DNA of 9,656 bases. Origin: Bacteroidia bacterium. GTDB taxonomy: Bacteria > Bacteroidota > Bacteroidia > NS11-12g > UBA955. The stretch covers positions 1 to 9,656 of the forward strand of contig JACMRS010000140.1 of the NCBI GenBank assembly GCA_014376345.1. The letters run 5' to 3'. A program made the position numbers and the translations under genes. How positions within the stretch are numbered: the stretch's first letter is position 1; each line of letters starts with the position of its first letter. Shown here piece after piece: positions 5,956 through 9,656 of this stretch. The notes under the pieces are model-generated. The model saw nothing but the letters and a program-made list of their open reading frames with translations. It was not told where the DNA came from and did no database searches.

Positions 5956-8757
5956 ATGTCTGAAAAGAAGCTTTTTTTACTAGATGGAATGGCCCTGATT
6001 TACCGCGCTTTCTTTGCCTTTAGCCAAAATCCAAGAATAACGAGTTACGGATTAAACGTCAGTGCAATGTTTGGTTTCACGAATACCCTTCTGGAAATTC
6101 TGCAAAAACAAAAACCATCACACATTGCTGTGGTTTTTGATACTTCAGCTCCAACCGAAAGACATGAAATTTATACTGAATACAAATCAAACAGGCAGGA
6201 AATGCCCGAAGATCTTGCATTGAGTATTCCTTATGTTTTCAGGATAATTGAAGCTTTCAGAATTCCCGTTATCACTCTTGATGGTTATGAAGCAGATGAT
6301 ATTATAGGAACTCTTGCAAAAAAAGCTGAACTTGAAGGCTATACTACTTTTATGATGACACCTGATAAAGATTTTGGTCAGCTTGTCTCAGAGAATATAT
6401 TTATTCATAAACCCGCGAGAATGGGCAATGATACTGAAACTCTTGGTATTCCTGAAATATTAAAAAAATGGGAGATTGAAAGAGTAGATCAGGTTATTGA
6501 TATTCTAGGTCTTTGGGGAGATGCCGTAGACAATATTCCAGGGGTTCCCGGTGTTGGTGAGAAAACAGCTAAAAAACTGATTCAGGAATTTGGAAGTATT
6601 GAAAATATTATTGCTAATCGTGATTCTTTAAAAGGCTCTTTAAAAGATAAGTTTATAAATTTTGCAGATCAGGCTCTTTTATCAAAAAAGCTTGCAACTA
6701 TCAAGATTGATTGCCCTGTTGATCTTGATGAGGTTGGACTTTTACTTGAAGAACCGGATCTTGAAAAAATCACGGAACTTTTTAAGGAACTGGAATTTAA
6801 AAATCTGATGCAAAGAGTTGTTGGAACTCCTCCTTCACAAATTGTTGTTCCAAAGCAAAGTTCACAAGGTGATCTTTTCAGTCAACCTTCCAAAGAGGCT
6901 GCAAATCCAGCACAATATGAAAAAATAGAAGAGGTTTTGGAGGAAGTAATTTTCAACAATATTGAAAACACTGCTCACGAATATTTTCTTGTAGAAAGTT
7001 TTGAAGACAGACAAGCGCTGATTGCAAAGTTACTTGAACAGAAAGAATTTTGCTTTGATACTGAAACCACAAGTCTTGATAGTTTGGGTGCTGAAATATT
7101 GGGTATTGCATTTTCATTTGAAAGCTCAAAAGGATATTATGTGGCATTTTCTGAAGGAAAAGCACATGAAATGCTTGAAGAATTCAGACCGGTATTTGAA
7201 GGTCCTGCATTAAAAATAGCACAAAATCTAAAGTATGATTTACAGCTTCTTCAAAATTATGGACTAGAAGCAAAAGGGCCGTTTTTCGATACCATGCTGG
7301 CGCATTATCTTTTAGAGCCAGACAAACGGCACAATATGGATGTGCTTTCGCAACATTATCTTAAATACGATCCGGTCTCTATCACAACTTTAATTGGAAA
7401 AAAAGGTAAAGATCAGTTGAGCATGTCTTCGGTTCCTTTAGAAATTATAAAGGAATATGCTGCAGAAGATGCTGATATTACTTTTCAACTTAAACAAAAA
7501 CTTAACCCTATACTTTCTGATCAAAATGCATCAGATCTTTTCTTGAACATTGAAGTGCCTTTGGTTCCGGTACTTGCAGATATGGAAAGACTTGGAATCA
7601 GAGTTGACTCAGATTTTCTCAGAAATTATTCAACAGAACTGGCCAAAGAAATTGCAGAAACTGAGACTGTTATTTATGAACTTACTGGTCAAAAATTCAA
7701 TATAGCATCTCCAAAGCAATTGGGTGAAATTTTATTTGAAAAACTTCAACTCGACCCAAAAGCAAAGAAAACCAAAACAGGTCAATATCAAACAGGAGAA
7801 GATATTCTGATGAAATTGGCTTCTAAAAGTCCTGTTGCACAAAAAATAGTTGATTTCAGGCAGCTTCAAAAGCTTAAATCTACTTATGTTGATGCTTTGC
7901 CTGCAATTGTTAATGCCAAAACAGGCCGTGTTCATACTACCTTTAACCAGGCAGTAGCAGCTACAGGAAGGTTAAGTTCTACAAATCCGAATCTTCAGAA
8001 TATACCGGTTAAAACAGACAAAGGCAGGGAAGTTCGCAAAGCTTTTATCGCCAAAGATGCAGACCATGTTATTTTATCTGCGGATTATTCTCAGATTGAA
8101 CTCAGAATTATCGCAAGTATCAGTGAAGATGAGGGTATGATGAGTGCTTTTGCAAACAATCTGGACATTCACACTGCCACAGCTGCAAAAGTTTTTGGAG
8201 TGCCACTTGAAGATGTGGATAAGGACATGCGTAGAAAAGCTAAAAGTGTAAACTTCGGAATTATATATGGTCAGGGTGCCTTTGGACTCGCAGAAAATTT
8301 AGGGATTACAAGAGGTGAGGCAAAAACAATTATTGAAAATTATTTTAGAGAGTTTCCCCGTATAAGAGATTATATGGATAACACCATTGAATTTGCGAGA
8401 AAAAATCAATATGTTCAAACACTTCTTGGAAGAAGACGGTATATCAGAGATATTAATTCTGCCAATGGAACTATCAGATCATTTGCTGAGCGAAATGCTA
8501 TAAATGCTCCAATTCAGGGTAGTGCAGCAGATATGATTAAAGTGGCAATGATCAATATTCACAAATTTTTAAAAGAGTCGGATTTTAAAACAAAGATGAT
8601 TCTGCAGGTGCATGATGAACTTTTATTTGATGTTCCCGTTTCTGAAGTAGAATTTATGAAAGAAAGAATTCCCGCCCTTATGTGTGCGGCAATGACCTTA
8701 AAAGTGCCTGTTATAGCTGAAGCAGGCACAGGAAATAACTGGTTGGAAGCTCATTAA
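5956..8757 (+). CDS. polA: DNA polymerase I (5' nuclease, 3'-5' exonuclease and polymerase domains)
   Basis: Pol I removes RNA primers, joins Okazaki fragments and fills repair gaps. The 933-residue protein has all three domains, close to the E. coli length of 928. The 5' nuclease (about 1-290) shows D10, D62, D114/D115, D137/D139 and D189/D192, with the helix-hairpin-helix GVPGVGEKTA. After a variable linker (about 291-340) comes the proofreading exonuclease, with D368 and E370 (FDTE), D428 (NLKYD), Y501 and D505 (YAAED); all are intact, so proofreading is predicted active. The polymerase has motif A with D710 (SADYSQIELR), the O-helix R759/K763/F767/Y771 (RRKAK...NFG..YG), and motif C H886-D887-E888. 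These line up with E. coli numbering plus five. F767 predicts the usual discrimination against dideoxynucleotides. The gene ends in tandem TAA stops and is divergent from the M1 peptidase gene. Confidence 0.98.
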   Translation: MSEKKLFLLDGMALIYRAFFAFSQNPRITSYGLNVSAMFGFTNTLLEILQKQKPSHIAVVFDTSAPTERHEIYTEYKSNRQEMPEDLALSIPYVFRIIEAFRIPVITLDGYEADDIIGTLAKKAELEGYTTFMMTPDKDFGQLVSENIFIHKPARMGNDTETLGIPEILKKWEIERVDQVIDILGLWGDAVDNIPGVPGVGEKTAKKLIQEFGSIENIIANRDSLKGSLKDKFINFADQALLSKKLATIKIDCPVDLDEVGLLLEEPDLEKITELFKELEFKNLMQRVVGTPPSQIVVPKQSSQGDLFSQPSKEAANPAQYEKIEEVLEEVIFNNIENTAHEYFLVESFEDRQALIAKLLEQKEFCFDTETTSLDSLGAEILGIAFSFESSKGYYVAFSEGKAHEMLEEFRPVFEGPALKIAQNLKYDLQLLQNYGLEAKGPFFDTMLAHYLLEPDKRHNMDVLSQHYLKYDPVSITTLIGKKGKDQLSMSSVPLEIIKEYAAEDADITFQLKQKLNPILSDQNASDLFLNIEVPLVPVLADMERLGIRVDSDFLRNYSTELAKEIAETETVIYELTGQKFNIASPKQLGEILFEKLQLDPKAKKTKTGQYQTGEDILMKLASKSPVAQKIVDFRQLQKLKSTYVDALPAIVNAKTGRVHTTFNQAVAATGRLSSTNPNLQNIPVKTDKGREVRKAFIAKDADHVILSADYSQIELRIIASISEDEGMMSAFANNLDIHTATAAKVFGVPLEDVDKDMRRKAKSVNFGIIYGQGAFGLAENLGITRGEAKTIIENYFREFPRIRDYMDNTIEFARKNQYVQTLLGRRRYIRDINSANGTIRSFAERNAINAPIQGSAADMIKVAMINIHKFLKESDFKTKMILQVHDELLFDVPVSEVEFMKERIPALMCAAMTLKVPVIAEAGTGNNWLEAH

Positions 8758-8823
8758 TAAACTTTTATATTGTTCAAAAATTAGAAAGCTGTTAACAACT
8801 AATAACCTTAAAGCTAAGCAGCC

Positions 8824-8840
8824 GTTAAATTAATTTTAAC
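8824..8840. repeat. Inverted repeat overlapping the cyanophycinase -7 element
   Basis: GTTAAA (8824-8829) and its complement TTTAAC (8835-8840) are separated by five bases. The right arm shares four bases with the putative -7 element at 8837-8844, a position typical of a repressor site. With 6-base AT-rich arms it could equally be chance. It is too AT-rich, and lacks a T-tract, to be a terminator for polA. Confidence 0.3.
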
Positions 8841-8844
8841 TTTG
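8837..8844 (+). promoter_or_regulatory. Candidate -7 promoter element of the cyanophycinase gene
   Basis: TAACTTTG exactly matches the Bacteroidota TAnnTTTG consensus and lies 30 bases ahead of the ATG at 8875, giving a predicted leader of about 25 bases. No TTG occurs at the expected -33 distance. An independent promoter here, plus the 117-base gap after polA, suggests the cyanophycinase gene is transcribed separately from polA. Confidence 0.5.
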
Positions 8845-8874
8845 CCCGGAATTTTTTAGGATTACTGACCAAAT

Positions 8875-9656
8875 ATGTTTCCAAAAGGCAAACTAATATC
8901 AATAGGAGGAGCGGAGGATAAAGCAACTGATACCGAACCCGGATATTTACAAAAAAACAATTTGCATTTTTTTGAACTGGGTATACTCAAAAGAATACTT
9001 ACAGAGGCAAAAGGTGTTAATTCTTATATTGAAGTTATTACCACTGCATCTTCTATTCCTGAAGAAGTGGGAGATAATTATGTGAGATCTTTTAATCAGT
9101 TAGGATGCAATAATATCGGACTGATTCATATTAAAAAACGGGAAGATGCCCATATAGCTGAATACTCCGAAAGAATATCAAAAGCAGATGCAGTATTGTT
9201 TAGTGGGGGCAATCAATTAAGACTGGGTACAATTCTTGGTGGTACAGGTTTTCTGAATATCATTCATGAAAGGTATTGGAATGAAGAAGGTTTTATTGTT
9301 GCAGGAACCAGTGCGGGAGCTATGGCAATGAGCAATACAATGATTTACCAGGGTAATAGTGCAACGGCGCATTTGAAAGGGGAAGTTAAAATTACAACAG
9401 GTCTTGCTTTTATTAATAATGTAATTATAGATTCCCATTTTGATAAAAGAGGAAGATTCAGCAGACTTGCACAGGCAGTAGCCAGCAATCCCAGCTGCAC
9501 TGGAATTGGTTTGGGCGAGGATACGGGTGTCGTTATTAGTGGAAACAATCACATGGAAGTTATTGGCTCCGGAGCAGTAATAATAGTAGATGGCAGAGAT
9601 ATTAATTACTCTAATATTGCAGATATTCCCGAAGGAAATCCAATTTCGATTGAAAA
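8875..9656 (+). CDS. cphB: Cyanophycinase, peptidase family S51 (3' end cut by window edge)
   Basis: Cyanophycinase is a cytoplasmic serine exopeptidase that splits the storage polymer cyanophycin (multi-L-arginyl-poly-L-aspartate) into beta-Asp-Arg dipeptides. The 260 codons in the window are open from ATG and carry the family's core. They begin GKLISIGGAEDK (5-16), followed by FSGGNQLRL (109-117) and the nucleophile elbow GTSAGA with S146. DSHFDKRGRFSRL (186-198) supplies H188, and GLGEDTG (212-218) supplies E215. S146, H188 and E215 sit 14 residues after the triad I recall for Synechocystis CphB (S132, H174, E201). The motif usually read as DQHF is DSHF here, which may affect substrate binding. 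Perhaps 15-40 residues are missing at the C-terminus. A related S51 beta-aspartyl dipeptidase is possible but less likely given the length and the conserved His-Phe/Arg motif. Whether a synthetase gene (cphA) follows cannot be seen. Confidence 0.9.
   Translation, partial: MFPKGKLISIGGAEDKATDTEPGYLQKNNLHFFELGILKRILTEAKGVNSYIEVITTASSIPEEVGDNYVRSFNQLGCNNIGLIHIKKREDAHIAEYSERISKADAVLFSGGNQLRLGTILGGTGFLNIIHERYWNEEGFIVAGTSAGAMAMSNTMIYQGNSATAHLKGEVKITTGLAFINNVIIDSHFDKRGRFSRLAQAVASNPSCTGIGLGEDTGVVISGNNHMEVIGSGAVIIVDGRDINYSNIADIPEGNPISIE

Noticed and set aside
8758..8874. Possible polA terminator in the gap before the cyanophycinase gene
   Set aside because: Only weak AT-rich symmetry is present (for example CTTA/TAAG and GTTAAA/TTTAAC), with no GC-rich stem followed by a T run.
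9217..9552. Minus-strand open frames of 111 and 67 codons antisense to the cyanophycinase gene
   Set aside because: They lie wholly inside a gene with intact S51 catalytic motifs on the other strand, and their translations resemble no family I know.
1..9656. Mobile element, phage, CRISPR or defence system
   Set aside because: No transposase, integrase, terminal repeats, spaced repeat array or defence-type protein is present. All seven genes are metabolic, housekeeping or degradative enzymes of known families.

Overview
The window looks like ordinary chromosome from a member of the Bacteroidota; I cannot place it below phylum. Three things point that way. The DNA is AT-rich. Good Shine-Dalgarno sequences are absent or weak ahead of the genes. 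Most intergenic regions carry matches to the Bacteroidota -7 promoter element TAnnTTTG, and one also has a TTG at the right distance. The protein set (phenylacetyl-CoA epoxidase, a lipoprotein M1 peptidase, DNA polymerase I and a cyanophycinase) fits a free-living aerobic heterotroph.

Layout. Bases 1-3093 hold, on the minus strand, a phenylacetate-degradation operon read in the order paaE, paaA, paaB, paaC. paaC leaves the window at base 1, probably lacking only its last 15-25 residues. Next upstream on the same strand (3170-5797) is a large M1-family metallopeptidase with a lipoprotein signal and a helical HEAT-like C-terminal region. A 158-base divergent intergenic region (5798-5955) separates it from polA on the plus strand (5956-8757), a full three-domain DNA polymerase I with all catalytic motifs intact. 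After a 117-base gap, a plus-strand cyanophycinase (peptidase S51) starts at 8875 and runs off the right end. No stretch over 300 bases lacks a gene. I saw no tRNA, rRNA, CRISPR array, insertion sequence or convincing rho-independent terminator.

How the genes work together. PaaE passes electrons from NADPH through FAD and a 2Fe-2S cluster to the PaaA di-iron centre. PaaC is the structural partner of PaaA, and PaaB bridges the complex. Together they epoxidise the aromatic ring of phenylacetyl-CoA. paaD and the downstream ring-opening and beta-oxidation genes are presumably beyond the left edge. The M1 peptidase and polA show no functional link to this pathway. The cyanophycinase suggests use of the storage polymer cyanophycin, or of related beta-aspartyl dipeptides; whether a cyanophycin synthetase follows cannot be seen here.

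I found no undescribed multi-gene system. The items most worth a second look are regulatory: a consensus-spaced promoter inside the paa operon that would give an almost leaderless paaA transcript, a direct repeat plus palindrome ahead of paaE, an inverted repeat overlapping the cyanophycinase -7 element, and a serine replacing the usual glutamine in the cyanophycinase active-site motif.
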